A stretch of DNA of 61,786 nucleotides. Origin: Chelativorans sp. Marseille-P2723. Its GTDB lineage: Bacteria > Pseudomonadota > Alphaproteobacteria > Rhizobiales > Rhizobiaceae. The stretch lies in assembly GCF_902809845.1 (NCBI RefSeq), contig NZ_CADDWI010000013.1:1302355-1364140 (forward strand), written 5' to 3'. Shown piece by piece: positions 52,237-61,655 of this stretch. A program made the position numbers and the translations under genes. Under the pieces are notes generated by a model. That model worked only from the letters and a program-made list of their open reading frames with translations, was not told the origin of the DNA and ran no database searches. Positions within the stretch are counted from its first letter, which is position 1. Each line of letters begins with the position of its first letter.

Positions 52237-53422
52237 CCCGCAAGTAAAAGAAACCTCGAAGTCGGACTTGCGGTTTGGCGTCTTCATGCCGCCCTTCCAC
52301 AATCTGGACGACAATCCGACCCTGGCCTTGCAGCGCGACTTCCAGCTCATGGAGCATCTCGATCATCTGGGCTTCGACGAGGCGTGGATCGGCGAGCATC
52401 ACTCCGGCGGCCTCGAGATCATCGCCTCGCCCGAGCTGTTCATCGCCGAAGCCGCCGCCCGCACCAAGCGCATTCGCTTTGGTACCGGCGTTGTCTCCAT
52501 GCCCTTCCATCACCCCTTCATGATCGCCGAGCGGATCATCCAGCTCGACCATCAATTGCGCGGGCGTCTGATGTTCGGTGCAGGGGCTGGGTCGCTGGCC
52601 ACCGACGTTTATTCCCTGGGCCTCGAGCAGACCGAGATTCGCGCAAAGACCGATGAGGCGCTGGACGTCGTGCTCCGGCTCATGAAGGGCGAGGTGGTCT
52701 CCAAAACCACCGACCAGTACGTGCTGCGCGAAGCGCGGGCCCAGTTGCGCCCCTTCACCCGCCCACACCCGGAATTGACCATTGCCTCCACCGGCACCCC
52801 CTCCGGCCCCCGCGCAGCGGGCAAATATAATGGCGGGCTCCTGACGCTCGGCATTGCCGCCAAGCCGGGCACCGATTTCCTCGGCGATACCTGGCGTCAC
52901 TGGTCCGAGGCTTGCGCCGAATATGGCAATACGCCCGACCGCTCGCGCTGGCGCATCGCCGGTCCGGTCCATATCGCTGAGACGCGCGAGCAGGCCCGCA
53001 AGGACGTACATTATGGTATCCGCGACTGGATGAAGTACCTGCGCCTGTCGCCGGCCTTCAAGGCTTTCGCTCCCGATATCGGCGAGAAAACCCCCGACGA
53101 GATGATCGATGCCTTCCTCGAGACCGGCACGGCGGTGATCGGCACCCCGGACGATCTCATCGCCCATATCGAAAAGCTCTGGGAGCGCTCGGGCGGCTTT
53201 GGCTGCTGGCTCGACCTCACGCCCAACTGGGCCGATTTCGCCCAAAAAAAGCGCTCCTACGAACTGATCGCCAACCACGTGGTGCCGCATTTTCAAGAGA
53301 TGAATGCCGGCCGCCAGCAATCCTTCGACTGGGCAGAAGGCAAGCGCGAAGAGCTTTACGCAGCACGGGTCGAGGGTGTGAACCGCGAGATCGCCAAGTG
53401 GGAACGCAAGTCGGCCGAATAG
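52229..53422 (+). CDS. LLM-class flavin monooxygenase, limonene-monooxygenase/alkanal type (second)
   Basis: TTG 52229, preceded by AGGGAGAAG; 397 residues. Motifs FGVFMPPFHNLDDNPTLALQ, HLDHLGFDEAWIGEHHSGGL and RIRFGTGVVSMPFHHPFMIA, ERIIQLDHQLRGRLMFG belong to the bacterial-luciferase/LimB branch, distinct from the NtaA-type enzymes on either side. Uses FMNH2 and O2 to oxidise an aldehyde, ketone or ring. It may start a new transcription unit, as a promoter-like element and an operator precede it. Confidence 0.9.
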   Translation: MTSPQVKETSKSDLRFGVFMPPFHNLDDNPTLALQRDFQLMEHLDHLGFDEAWIGEHHSGGLEIIASPELFIAEAAARTKRIRFGTGVVSMPFHHPFMIAERIIQLDHQLRGRLMFGAGAGSLATDVYSLGLEQTEIRAKTDEALDVVLRLMKGEVVSKTTDQYVLREARAQLRPFTRPHPELTIASTGTPSGPRAAGKYNGGLLTLGIAAKPGTDFLGDTWRHWSEACAEYGNTPDRSRWRIAGPVHIAETREQARKDVHYGIRDWMKYLRLSPAFKAFAPDIGEKTPDEMIDAFLETGTAVIGTPDDLIAHIEKLWERSGGFGCWLDLTPNWADFAQKKRSYELIANHVVPHFQEMNAGRQQSFDWAEGKREELYAARVEGVNREIAKWERKSAE

Positions 53423-53458
53423 CCGCCATTCCACAGTCAGGAACCAGAAAGACGAACG

Positions 53459-54796
53459 ATGACGCGTAAACGGCAAATGCGGCTGGGGCTTTCCATCAGG
53501 GGGCTCGGATACCATCTCGCCGCCTGGCGGCACAAGGACATGGATCCCGGCGGGGCGCTCGATTTCCATCATTTCCTCAAATCTGCGCAGATCGCCGAGG
53601 CGGCCAAGTTCGACCTCGTCTTCCTTGCCGATTCCGTTGCGGTGCGTCAGCGCGACGAGCCGGCCGGCTCGCTCTGCCGCTCCAGCCAGAATGTCGAGCT
53701 CGAACCCATCACGCTGCTGACCGCCATCGCGGCCCGCACCACCCATATCGGCGTCGTCGCCACGGGCTCGACCAGCTATAACGAGCCCTATCACATCGCA
53801 CGCAAGTTCGCCTCGCTTGACCATATCAGCGGCGGGCGGGCCGGCTGGAACGTGGTGACCTCATGGTCCGATGAGGAGGCCCGCAACTTCAACCGCGACC
53901 AGCATTTTGACTATGATACCCGCTATGAGCGCGCCGCCGAGTTCGTCGATGTGGTGACGGGTCTCTGGAATGGCTGGGAGGACGACGCCTTCATCCGCGA
54001 CAAGGCATCGGGCGTGTTCTACGATCCGGCCAAGCGCCATGTGCTCAACCATGTGGGCAAGCATTTCAAGGTGCAGGGGCCGCTGAGCTCGGCACGCACC
54101 CCGCAAGGCAGGCCGATCATCTCCCAGGCCGGAGCCAACGACGCCGGCAAGGAAATTGCCGCGCGCTATGCCGACATGGTCTATACCGGCAATGTCGACC
54201 TCGAGCCGGCCCAGGCCTTCTACGCTTCGCTCAAATCCATGCTGCCTCGTTATGGCCGCCACCCGGACGAGCTCAAGATCATGCCGGCCATCTCGCCCTA
54301 TGTTGGCCGCACCGAACAGGAAGCGCGCGACAAGTTCGAGGAGCTCCAGGCGCTGATCGATCCTGCTATCGGCCTGCAGCAGATCTACCGCCAATTGGGC
54401 GACATGTCGGGCTATCCACTCGATGGCCCCGTGCCGCCGCCGCCGGCCAATGTCGAGATGGTTTCCGACGCCGAGCGGCTCTACAACATGGCGCGCAAGG
54501 ACAATCTGACCATCCGCCAGCTTTACGAACGGGTCGCCGCCGCCAGCAGCATGCGCGTCGTGGTGGGCAGCGCCGAGCAGATCGCCGACACCATGGAGGA
54601 ATGGTTCACCCAGGGCGCTGCGGACGGCTTCAACATCTGCCCACCCATGCTGCCGCACAGCGCGCAGGAATTCTGCGAGCTGGTGGTGCCCGAGCTCCAG
54701 CGTCGCGGCCTGTTCCGTACCGAATATGAGGGCACGACCCTGCGCGAGAACCTCGGCGCTGCCCCTCGACCTTTCCCCGAGGCGGCGGAGGTTTAG
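53459..54796 (+). CDS. Luciferase-like monooxygenase, NtaA family (third)
   Basis: 445 residues. RLGLSIRGLGYHLAAWRHKD and AAKFDLVFLADSVAVRQRDE open the chain; LDHISGGRAGWNVVTSWSDE and ARNFNRDQHFDYDTRYERAA are the FMN- and substrate-binding signatures of NtaA/SnaA/DszA enzymes. It is only distantly similar to the first monooxygenase, so they probably act on different intermediates. A GAAAGACGA stretch precedes the ATG. Confidence 0.9.
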   Translation: MTRKRQMRLGLSIRGLGYHLAAWRHKDMDPGGALDFHHFLKSAQIAEAAKFDLVFLADSVAVRQRDEPAGSLCRSSQNVELEPITLLTAIAARTTHIGVVATGSTSYNEPYHIARKFASLDHISGGRAGWNVVTSWSDEEARNFNRDQHFDYDTRYERAAEFVDVVTGLWNGWEDDAFIRDKASGVFYDPAKRHVLNHVGKHFKVQGPLSSARTPQGRPIISQAGANDAGKEIAARYADMVYTGNVDLEPAQAFYASLKSMLPRYGRHPDELKIMPAISPYVGRTEQEARDKFEELQALIDPAIGLQQIYRQLGDMSGYPLDGPVPPPPANVEMVSDAERLYNMARKDNLTIRQLYERVAAASSMRVVVGSAEQIADTMEEWFTQGAADGFNICPPMLPHSAQEFCELVVPELQRRGLFRTEYEGTTLRENLGAAPRPFPEAAEV

Positions 54797-54937
54797 TATT
54801 TTACCACTCAGGATTTTCGCTTCGATAGATGAGGGCAAGTATAAATATAAATTTCAATAATCACTTGTGATGGAAGACTATCGAAATTCTGGAGTTTTTA
54901 TTTCCATCAAATCTTGAATCGATCTCAAGGGGGGAGC
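54797..54937 (+). promoter_or_regulatory. AT-rich gap with inverted repeats before the amidase gene
   Basis: The gap is unusually AT-rich. TTCGATAG (54821-54828) and CTATCGAA (54878-54885) are an exact inverted repeat about 50 bases apart, and ATCACTTGTGAT (54860-54871) is a small palindrome between them. This is a likely promoter/operator region for the amidase and transporter operon. No certain -35/-10 pair can be chosen. The gene starts at ATG 54938 after GGGGGGAG. Confidence 0.45.
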
Positions 54938-56317
54938 ATGCATTACGAGTCTATATACAATCTGGGCCGGGCCATCCGCGACAAGGATGTCTCGCCCGTG
55001 GAAATCGCCAGACACACGATCAGGCGCATTGAAGAGTACGATCCAGCCTACCGCGCTCATATCAGTTTCAATCCCGACCGGCTTGTCGAGAATGCGAAGC
55101 TTGCCGAAAGAGAGATCGGGGAAGGGCTGTATCGCGGTCCGCTGCATGGAATTCCGATCGGTCTGAAGGATAATATCTATACGAGCTTCGCAAGGACGAC
55201 GTTCGGATCGTCCATACACAAGGACTTTACCCCGGATTTCAACGCGACGGTGGTGAACCGCCTCGGCCATGCCGGGGCCAATATATCCAGCAAGTTCAAG
55301 ACGACCGAATATGCATGGAGCAGCCATCATTCCGACTACGGTCCTCCGGTAAATCCCTGGAACAAGGAGCGCTGGGCCGGCGCATCGTCTAGCGGGTCGG
55401 GCGTTGCGGTCGCCACCGGGATGGCCTTTGGCGCGCTTGGGACCGATACCGGCGGATCGATCCGCAATCCGGCTGCCGCTAACGGAATTGTCAGTCTCAA
55501 GCCGACATGGGGTCGGGTCAGCCGTCATGGCGTTTTCCCGCTCGCCTATTCGTTCGACGCGGTCGGGCCGATGGCTCGTTCCGTCGTGGACGTGGCGCTC
55601 ATCTTCGAGGCGATCGCGGGGTGGGATGCTGACGATCTCACGACATCCCGTTCGCTGGTGGAAAGCGTCGTGGCGGGGATTGGCGGGGGCGTGGCCGGGC
55701 TGAAGATCGGGCTCCCGCGACCCTACATCCTCGATGGCGTCGACCCCCTCGTCGTGGCGGCGGTCGAGGCGGCGGCCGAGGTTCTGGCCCGGCTCGGAGC
55801 CAGCATACGCGAGGTTTCCATGCCGGATCACAGGCCGGCCCTCGATGCGCACGCGTCCATCATGGCCGCAGAGGCAGCTCATGCGCATCGGGAGACCTTT
55901 CCCGAACGGGAGGGCGACTACACCCGGGATTTAGGGGAATATCTCCGCCGCGTGTCCGGTCGCGCCGCTAGCGATGCTGCCTATGCGCATATCGTAAAGC
56001 ACGAATACACTAACAGGCTGGATGATCTGTTCGAGTCCGTCGACCTCATGATCATTCCCACCTTTCCGACCCCCACGCCGTCCATTGCAGAATGGGATGC
56101 GCTGGCTGGTGGCGGGTTTGAACCGTTCCTGCGCTTTACCCAGCCCTTCAGCCTCACCGGACACCCGACGCTGACCATGCCGTCCGGGCTCGACTCCGAA
56201 GGGACGCCGCTCAGCCTGCAGATGGTATCGGGACGGTTCCGCGAAACAACGCTTTTCAGGGCCGGCGCTGCGTTTCAGACGGCAACGGCCTGGCATCTGC
56301 GGCGCCCCGTGCCGTAA
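54938..56317 (+). CDS. Amidase (amidase signature family)
   Basis: 459 residues. The Ser-cisSer-Lys catalytic set is present: Lys77 (GIPIGLKDNIY), Ser150 in GASSSGSGVAVA and nucleophile Ser173 in GTDTGGSIRNPAA (Asn where Ile/Val is usual). GHPTLTMPSGLDSEGTPLSL is the conserved end region. It hydrolyses a carboxamide; its neighbours, a Liv-type importer and monooxygenases, suggest a catabolic role on the imported compound. Spacing to the substrate-binding gene is 65 bases. Confidence 0.92.
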   Translation: MHYESIYNLGRAIRDKDVSPVEIARHTIRRIEEYDPAYRAHISFNPDRLVENAKLAEREIGEGLYRGPLHGIPIGLKDNIYTSFARTTFGSSIHKDFTPDFNATVVNRLGHAGANISSKFKTTEYAWSSHHSDYGPPVNPWNKERWAGASSSGSGVAVATGMAFGALGTDTGGSIRNPAAANGIVSLKPTWGRVSRHGVFPLAYSFDAVGPMARSVVDVALIFEAIAGWDADDLTTSRSLVESVVAGIGGGVAGLKIGLPRPYILDGVDPLVVAAVEAAAEVLARLGASIREVSMPDHRPALDAHASIMAAEAAHAHRETFPEREGDYTRDLGEYLRRVSGRAASDAAYAHIVKHEYTNRLDDLFESVDLMIIPTFPTPTPSIAEWDALAGGGFEPFLRFTQPFSLTGHPTLTMPSGLDSEGTPLSLQMVSGRFRETTLFRAGAAFQTATAWHLRRPVP

Positions 56318-56382
56318 CCGGGCAAGGGCCCGCCCGCTCGCATTGAATGCATCATTTCATCTTGTCACATAGGGAGGAAACC

Positions 56383-57624
56383 ATGTCGTCGACAAGAATA
56401 ACCAGAAGAAATGTTCTAAAATACGGAGCCATGCTGGGAACGGCGCTGGCCGCGCCCGCGCTCATCCAGGGCCGGGCCCTGGGAGCCGACCCGATCAAGG
56501 TGGGCTTCATCACCGACCTGACCGGCCCCATCGGCGCTTCGGGACAGGCCGCCAAGCCGGGGCTGGAGTTCGCCGTCAAGAGGATCAATGAGAATGGCGG
56601 ATTGCTCGGGCGTCCCCTCGAGATCATTGCCTATGACGCCCAGTCCAACATTCAGCTCTATACCCAGTATGCCCAGCAACTGGTCATGCGCGACAATGTC
56701 GATATTATCTTCGGTGCGACGAGCTCGTCCGCGCGCGAAGCGATCCGGCCGATATTTACCCGCCAGAACAAGCTCTATTTCTACAACGGGGCCTATGAAG
56801 GCGGGGTATGCGACCGCAATACGTTCTGTTTCGGCACCACGCCCGGCCAAACGATGCGGCGCCTCGTTCCTCATGCGGTGGAAAAATGGGGCAAGAAAGT
56901 CTACGTTCTCGGCGCGGACTATAACTATGGCCAGATCACCGCGAAATGGATGACCAAATACGCCACGGACGCCGGGGCGGAAATCCTCGGGAGCGACTTC
57001 TTTCCGCTCGACGTCGCGGATTTCTCGTCCACCATCGCCAGAATCCAGGGCGCCCAGCCAGACCTCATTCTCGAAGTCCTCGTCGGCTCCAACCATCTCG
57101 GCTTCTATCGGCAGTGGGAGGCGGCCGGCCTCAAGAATTCCATCCCCATTGCCGCGGCGGCGTTCGGGGTCAGCAGTGAACTGCTCAACCTCGACACGTC
57201 GACCACGGAGGGCATTCTGACCTCTTTCGGGTTCTACGATACCGTCGAAACCGAGACGAGCCAGGATTTTGTCGATGCCATGCGCCAAGAGCTGCCGGAC
57301 AGCGTCGAAGTCACCGAAGTCGGCACGTCCCACTATGAAGCGGTAACCGCATGGGCGAAAGCGGTCGAACTCGCCGGCACGCTCGATCGCGACAGCCTCA
57401 TCGACGCGCTGGAATCGGGGCTCTCCATCGATGGCCCGACCGGCCGTGTCACCATCGACCCGCAAACCCACCACACGGTCCGCAGCATCTATCTCGGCCA
57501 GGCAAAGGGCGGGAAGTGGGACATCCTCGATTCATACGCCGACCAGCCGCCGGTCGATACGGCCATGGTGTGTGACCTGCAGGCCAATCCCGATACCAAC
57601 ACGCAGTTCGTCATCGATATCTGA
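56383..57624 (+). CDS. Branched-chain-amino-acid-type ABC transporter, substrate-binding protein
   Basis: ATG 56383 with AGGGAGG upstream; 413 residues. The leader has a twin-arginine motif (ITRRNVLKYGAMLGTALAAP), suggesting Tat export. The mature part has VGFITDLTGPIGASGQAAKP and RINENGGLLGRPLEIIAYDA, placing it with LivJ/AmiC/urea-binding proteins. AmiC-like relatives bind short amides, which fits the amidase gene just upstream. It supplies the four transporter genes that follow. Confidence 0.9.
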   Translation: MSSTRITRRNVLKYGAMLGTALAAPALIQGRALGADPIKVGFITDLTGPIGASGQAAKPGLEFAVKRINENGGLLGRPLEIIAYDAQSNIQLYTQYAQQLVMRDNVDIIFGATSSSAREAIRPIFTRQNKLYFYNGAYEGGVCDRNTFCFGTTPGQTMRRLVPHAVEKWGKKVYVLGADYNYGQITAKWMTKYATDAGAEILGSDFFPLDVADFSSTIARIQGAQPDLILEVLVGSNHLGFYRQWEAAGLKNSIPIAAAAFGVSSELLNLDTSTTEGILTSFGFYDTVETETSQDFVDAMRQELPDSVEVTEVGTSHYEAVTAWAKAVELAGTLDRDSLIDALESGLSIDGPTGRVTIDPQTHHTVRSIYLGQAKGGKWDILDSYADQPPVDTAMVCDLQANPDTNTQFVIDI

Positions 57625-57649
57625 TGAACGGGCCTGCTGGAAGCTGGAT

Positions 57650-58516
57650 ATGAACACGGCGATCATCATACTCTTCAATATTTTTCTCGGCATCGGGGTG
57701 CTCGTGCTCACCACGATGAGCCTTGCCGTAATCTATGGATTCATGAGGATCATCAATCTCGCGCATGGCGAGTTCATGATGCTTGGCGCCTATTCGGTCT
57801 GGTTCTCGACCAGTCTCGGCGTGAACATATGGATTGCGATCCTGATCATCGCGCCGCTGGTGGTTGCCATAATCGGCGTCATCATCGAACGCACCATCAT
57901 CCGGTTTCTCTATGGCCGCATCATCGATACCATGCTCGCGACCTGGGGAGTCAGCCTGCTGCTGATCGGCACGGTTACCGCACTGTTCGGAAACCATGTC
58001 CGCGGCCTGTCGACGCCTCTGGGCAGTTTCTCGATCGGCGATTATGGGGTGAGTTATTACAGCCTTGCGCTCGTGGTGATCAGCTTCGTCGCGCTGTTCG
58101 GACTTTGGGCGGTCTTCCGCTTCACCCGGTTCGGCCTCATCGTCCGCGCGACCATGCTCCGGCCGGAAATGGCGGCGGCTCTCGGCATCAACCGGGACCG
58201 CGTATACGTCATGACCTTCGCTTTGGGCGCGGGTCTGGCCGGTCTGGCAGGAGGCGTTATCGCGCCGCTTGCGGGCGTATTTCCGAGCATGGGCATGGTC
58301 TATATCATCAAGGCCTTTATTGCCGTCCTGATCGGAGGACCAGCCGCCATCACCGGCATAACCATCGCCTCCTCCCTGCTGGCCCCCGTCAGCGTCGTCG
58401 GTTCGTTCCTGGCCAGTTCCGTGGTTGGAGAAATCGCGCTCCTGACGCTCGCCATCGTGCTGATCCGCCTGTTGCCCATGGGGATTACCGGCAGGTGGCC
58501 GAGGTTGAGCCTATGA
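57650..58516 (+). CDS. Branched-chain-amino-acid-type ABC transporter permease (LivH-like)
   Basis: ATG 57650; 288 residues with about eight membrane helices. SLAVIYGFMRIINLAHGEFM is the LivH signature, and GINRDRVYVMTFALGAGLAG, LAGGVIAPLAGV and AVLIGGPAAITG follow. Overlaps the next permease gene by four bases. Forms the channel together with the LivM-like subunit. Confidence 0.93.
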   Translation: MNTAIIILFNIFLGIGVLVLTTMSLAVIYGFMRIINLAHGEFMMLGAYSVWFSTSLGVNIWIAILIIAPLVVAIIGVIIERTIIRFLYGRIIDTMLATWGVSLLLIGTVTALFGNHVRGLSTPLGSFSIGDYGVSYYSLALVVISFVALFGLWAVFRFTRFGLIVRATMLRPEMAAALGINRDRVYVMTFALGAGLAGLAGGVIAPLAGVFPSMGMVYIIKAFIAVLIGGPAAITGITIASSLLAPVSVVGSFLASSVVGEIALLTLAIVLIRLLPMGITGRWPRLSL

Positions 58517-59514
58517 CCAAGCGCAATGATCTCACCGAAACCGTAGGCGTGGTCGGGGCGTCCCTGATCGCCATGATCCTTGCCCCGTTCTTCATGGACC
58601 AGTTCGGGCTGTTCCAGTTCACGGTCTATATCGTCATCGCCCTGTTTGCTCTCAGCCAGGCCTTCGTCTGGGGCATAGGTGGCATCGTATCGTTCGGCCA
58701 GGCGATGTTCTTCGGGATCGGGGGCTACGCCTACGCGATATTGTCGATCCACTTCGGGGACAGCACCTATGGGGTTATCGGAAGTCTGGTGTTTCCCGGA
58801 ATCTTTGCCGCGGTGTTGGGATACTTCATATTCTATGGCCGCATCAGTGACATCTATGTCGGGGTGATCACCATGGCCGTCAGTCTCATGTTCCTGCTGT
58901 TCTTCAATGCCTCGTCGGGCGACGGCTATGCGATCCTTGGCGTTCCCCTTGGCGGCTACAATGGCATACCGGCCCTGCCGCCCCTCAACATACCGGGAAA
59001 TCCGGCTTCGACGCTCGGCTACAGCGCGATGTGGTATGTGGTGATGTCCTCTCTGCTGCTGGTCTACGCGCTCCTGCGCTGGATGCTGACACGACGTTTC
59101 GGCAAGGTGGTGGTCGCCATCCGGGAAAATGAGGAGCGGGTTGGTATGCTGGGCTACGACCCGCGCCGCTATAAGCTTGCAACCTTCGTTATCGGTGCGC
59201 TCATCGCCGGACTGGCGGGCAGCTTCTATGCGAGTTGGGGCGGCTTTATCAGCCCCACCGTATTTTCGTTGACCATGTCTGTGCAGGTCATCGTCTATGT
59301 TCTGGTTGGTGGCCTGGGCACTCTGGTGGGCCCGATCCTGGCGGCAATCGCGTTGCAGATGCTCGTGTCCTATGCGGGGACGCAGGCGGCCGTAGATCCC
59401 ACCTTCCTGCTGGGGACGGTCCTTCTGCTGTTCGTTTTGCTCATTCCCAAGGGGTTCATGCCCGCCATCATGGATCTGTATACGCGGGCCAAGCAGGGCA
59501 GGGCGCAGAATTGA
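58513..59514 (+). CDS. Branched-chain-amino-acid-type ABC transporter permease (LivM-like)
   Basis: 333 residues with about nine membrane helices; FVWGIGGIVSFGQAMFFGIG and VVAIRENEERVGMLGYDPRR followed by FVIGALIAGLAGSFYA are LivM hallmarks. Overlaps the upstream and downstream genes, so it is made in the same operon. Confidence 0.93.
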   Translation: MTKRNDLTETVGVVGASLIAMILAPFFMDQFGLFQFTVYIVIALFALSQAFVWGIGGIVSFGQAMFFGIGGYAYAILSIHFGDSTYGVIGSLVFPGIFAAVLGYFIFYGRISDIYVGVITMAVSLMFLLFFNASSGDGYAILGVPLGGYNGIPALPPLNIPGNPASTLGYSAMWYVVMSSLLLVYALLRWMLTRRFGKVVVAIRENEERVGMLGYDPRRYKLATFVIGALIAGLAGSFYASWGGFISPTVFSLTMSVQVIVYVLVGGLGTLVGPILAAIALQMLVSYAGTQAAVDPTFLLGTVLLLFVLLIPKGFMPAIMDLYTRAKQGRAQN

Positions 59515-60245
59515 CGGGATCCTCCGATACCTCAGCCATCATGCTCCAGACTCGCGACCTGACGAAGCGGTTCGGCGGCGTCGTGGCCGTAGATGGGGTG
59601 AACTTCCTGCTCCACGAGGGCGAGGTTCACAGCCTTATCGGCCCAAACGGGGCAGGCAAGACCACGTTCTTCAAGCTGCTGACCGGGCTCAAGCCCTCGG
59701 CCGGGGAAATAATCTATCGTGGCCGGTCGATTGCCGGTCTCATGCCCCACGAGATCGCCCGGCAGGGCATCGGGATCAAAAAGCAGGTGCCCAGCGTCTT
59801 CGACGGGCTTACCGTAGAGGAAAGTCTTATGGTCGCGGCCCTGAGAGTGCGGTCCAGGCGAACGGCCACGGCGGAGGTCGCGGCTACCATAGATCGGTTG
59901 AAGCTCGGCGAGATTGCGGGAAAGCAGGTCGGGATCCTGGCCCACGGACAGCGTCAGTGGGTCGAGATCGGCATGGTTCTCGCCCAGGGCTGCGAACTCA
60001 TCCTGCTCGATGAACCGGCTGCGGGGATGACGAGCGAGGAGGTCGCCCGGACCGTTGAGCTCATCGGGGACATCAACCGCGACCGTACCATCATCGTGGT
60101 GGAGCACGATATGAAGTTCATCCGCATGATCTCGCATCGTGTGACGGTTTTTCACCAGGGGCGGATTCTCGCTGCCGGCACCCCGGACGACGTGCTGTCC
60201 GATCATCGCGTGAAGGACATTTATATCGGGAATTCAGCGGCATGA
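59511..60245 (+). CDS. Branched-chain-amino-acid-type ABC transporter ATPase (LivG-like)
   Basis: TTG 59511 overlaps the LivM-type stop (TTGA); ATG 59541 is an alternative that starts directly at MLQTRDLTKRF. Walker A GPNGAGKTT, signature LAHGQRQWVEI, Walker B LILLDEPAAGM and an H-loop (VVEHDMKFI) are present. The signature LAHGQRQW resembles LSHGEQQWLEI-type urea/amide transporters. Hydrolyses ATP for import. Confidence 0.93.
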   Translation: MTGSSDTSAIMLQTRDLTKRFGGVVAVDGVNFLLHEGEVHSLIGPNGAGKTTFFKLLTGLKPSAGEIIYRGRSIAGLMPHEIARQGIGIKKQVPSVFDGLTVEESLMVAALRVRSRRTATAEVAATIDRLKLGEIAGKQVGILAHGQRQWVEIGMVLAQGCELILLDEPAAGMTSEEVARTVELIGDINRDRTIIVVEHDMKFIRMISHRVTVFHQGRILAAGTPDDVLSDHRVKDIYIGNSAA

Positions 60246-60949
60246 TGCTCGAAATCCGTAACCTTACGGCGGCCTATGGCAAGGTCCCCGCCCTGTTCGG
60301 CGTCGATCTTGATGTGCGAAAAGGCGCCGTTCACGGCGTGATGGGGCACAACGGGATGGGCAAGACCACACTGCTGCGCACCGTCATGGGCATCATGCGC
60401 AGCTCGGGAGGGTCGATTGTCCTCGGAGGGATGAACGTTTCCGGAATGGAAGCCCACCAGCGCGCGCGCCGGAAACTGGGATATGTGCCGCAGGGAAGGG
60501 AGATATTCGGCCCGCTGAGCGTCAGGGAAAACCTTGAGCTCGGCTGCTTGGCCGAACGGAACCCCGAACACCGCATCAATGAGGTTCTGGAGACTTTCCC
60601 GCGTCTCAAGCGGCTGCTCGACCGCCGCGGGGGGGACCTGTCGGGTGGTGAACAGCAGCTTCTGGCCCTGGCGCGCTGTTTGTGCGCGCGTCCCGAACTC
60701 GTGCTGCTGGACGAGCCGACCGAGGGCATACAGCCCTCGATCCGCGACGAGATAAGGGACGTTCTGAAAAGCCTGGCCGACGCAGGACTGACGATTCTGC
60801 TCGTCGAGCAAAACATCGATATGCTGTCCAGCCTGTGCGAAAGCGTCTCGCTGCTCGAACGGGGCAGGATAGTGAAAACCGTCCACAGGCAAGACCGCTC
60901 GCCTTCCGTCCTCGCAACCGAACTTATCGATCTCCTGTCCGCTCTATAG
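60242..60949 (+). CDS. Branched-chain-amino-acid-type ABC transporter ATPase (LivF-like)
   Basis: 235 residues, overlapping the LivG-type gene by four bases. Walker A GHNGMGKTT, signature LSGGEQQLLALARCL, Walker B LVLLDEPTEGIQP and H-loop LLVEQNIDML. Gly in the A-loop context (MGHNGMGKTTLL) is normal for LivF. Last gene of the transporter operon; its stop overlaps that of the convergent tetR gene by six bases. Confidence 0.93.
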   Translation: MMLEIRNLTAAYGKVPALFGVDLDVRKGAVHGVMGHNGMGKTTLLRTVMGIMRSSGGSIVLGGMNVSGMEAHQRARRKLGYVPQGREIFGPLSVRENLELGCLAERNPEHRINEVLETFPRLKRLLDRRGGDLSGGEQQLLALARCLCARPELVLLDEPTEGIQPSIRDEIRDVLKSLADAGLTILLVEQNIDMLSSLCESVSLLERGRIVKTVHRQDRSPSVLATELIDLLSAL

Positions 60950-61537
60950 CCCGGTGAGGCTGCCATCGACCATGGCGGTATAGAGATCGGACAGTTCGGT
61001 AAGGCTCAGTTTCCCGTCAACGCTGTACCAGGTGAATATCCCGGTCAGCATGGCGAGGACGGCAAAGGCCATTACCAGCGCGTCGCCCTGCCGGAAGCGG
61101 CCCGCTGCCTGACCGCGATCGATGATGTCCGCCAAGACGGTTTCGTATTGGCGGCGCAGGGCGAAGATTTCGCCGCGATAGGCGTCCGCCAGTCCGCGCA
61201 GTTCCATGTTGGAGATGAATATCTCGTCCCGCTTGCCCATGTGGTAGCGGATATGGAATGCGACGAAAGTATGCAATTCGTGCTCGGGCGAAACCTTGGC
61301 CGGCGCGGCTTCGGCCCACGCTTCGAGCAGCCGCGTCATATGCTCCTTGAGGATTTCGTAGAGCAGCGCGTCCTTGCTGGGGAAATAGCGGTAGATCGAT
61401 CCGGCCTGGATGCCGACTTCCGCAGCGATTTCGCGCAGGGTGACCGCCTTGAAGCCATCTCGGGCGATCAGCGCAATGGCCGCCCGGCGGATGTTCTCCT
61501 CCGTTTTCGCCCCGTCTGAACCCACCGTCCGAACCAA
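60944..61537 (-). CDS. TetR-family transcriptional regulator
   Basis: TTG 61537 is chosen because GGGAGGAG lies seven bases upstream (61546-61553 on the plus strand). 197 residues; helix-turn-helix TLREIAAEVGIQAGSIYRYF (residues ~33-52), then a ligand domain with helices of the usual TetR form. The gene is divergent from the carboxylase gene at 61656 with a perfect palindrome between them, so it probably controls that operon and itself, most likely with an acyl-CoA as effector. Confidence 0.9.
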   Translation of the reverse strand: MVRTVGSDGAKTEENIRRAAIALIARDGFKAVTLREIAAEVGIQAGSIYRYFPSKDALLYEILKEHMTRLLEAWAEAAPAKVSPEHELHTFVAFHIRYHMGKRDEIFISNMELRGLADAYRGEIFALRRQYETVLADIIDRGQAAGRFRQGDALVMAFAVLAMLTGIFTWYSVDGKLSLTELSDLYTAMVDGSLTGL

Positions 61538-61616
61538 CTTGGTGCTCCTCCCAACCCGATAGCGCCGTTCACAATGGACTTGCATAGCATTGAAGAGAGG
61601 TCTATGGACAATAAAC

Positions 61617-61632
61617 AAACGGTTGACCGTTT
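61617..61632. promoter_or_regulatory. Perfect TetR-type operator AAACGGT-TG-ACCGTTT
   Basis: The seven-base inverted repeat with a two-base centre lies between the divergent tetR start (61537) and the carboxylase start (61656), 24 bases before the latter. It is typical in size and position for a TetR-family operator controlling both genes. Confidence 0.7.
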
Positions 61633-61655
61633 CTTTAATCGCTTGTGGAGGCGCC

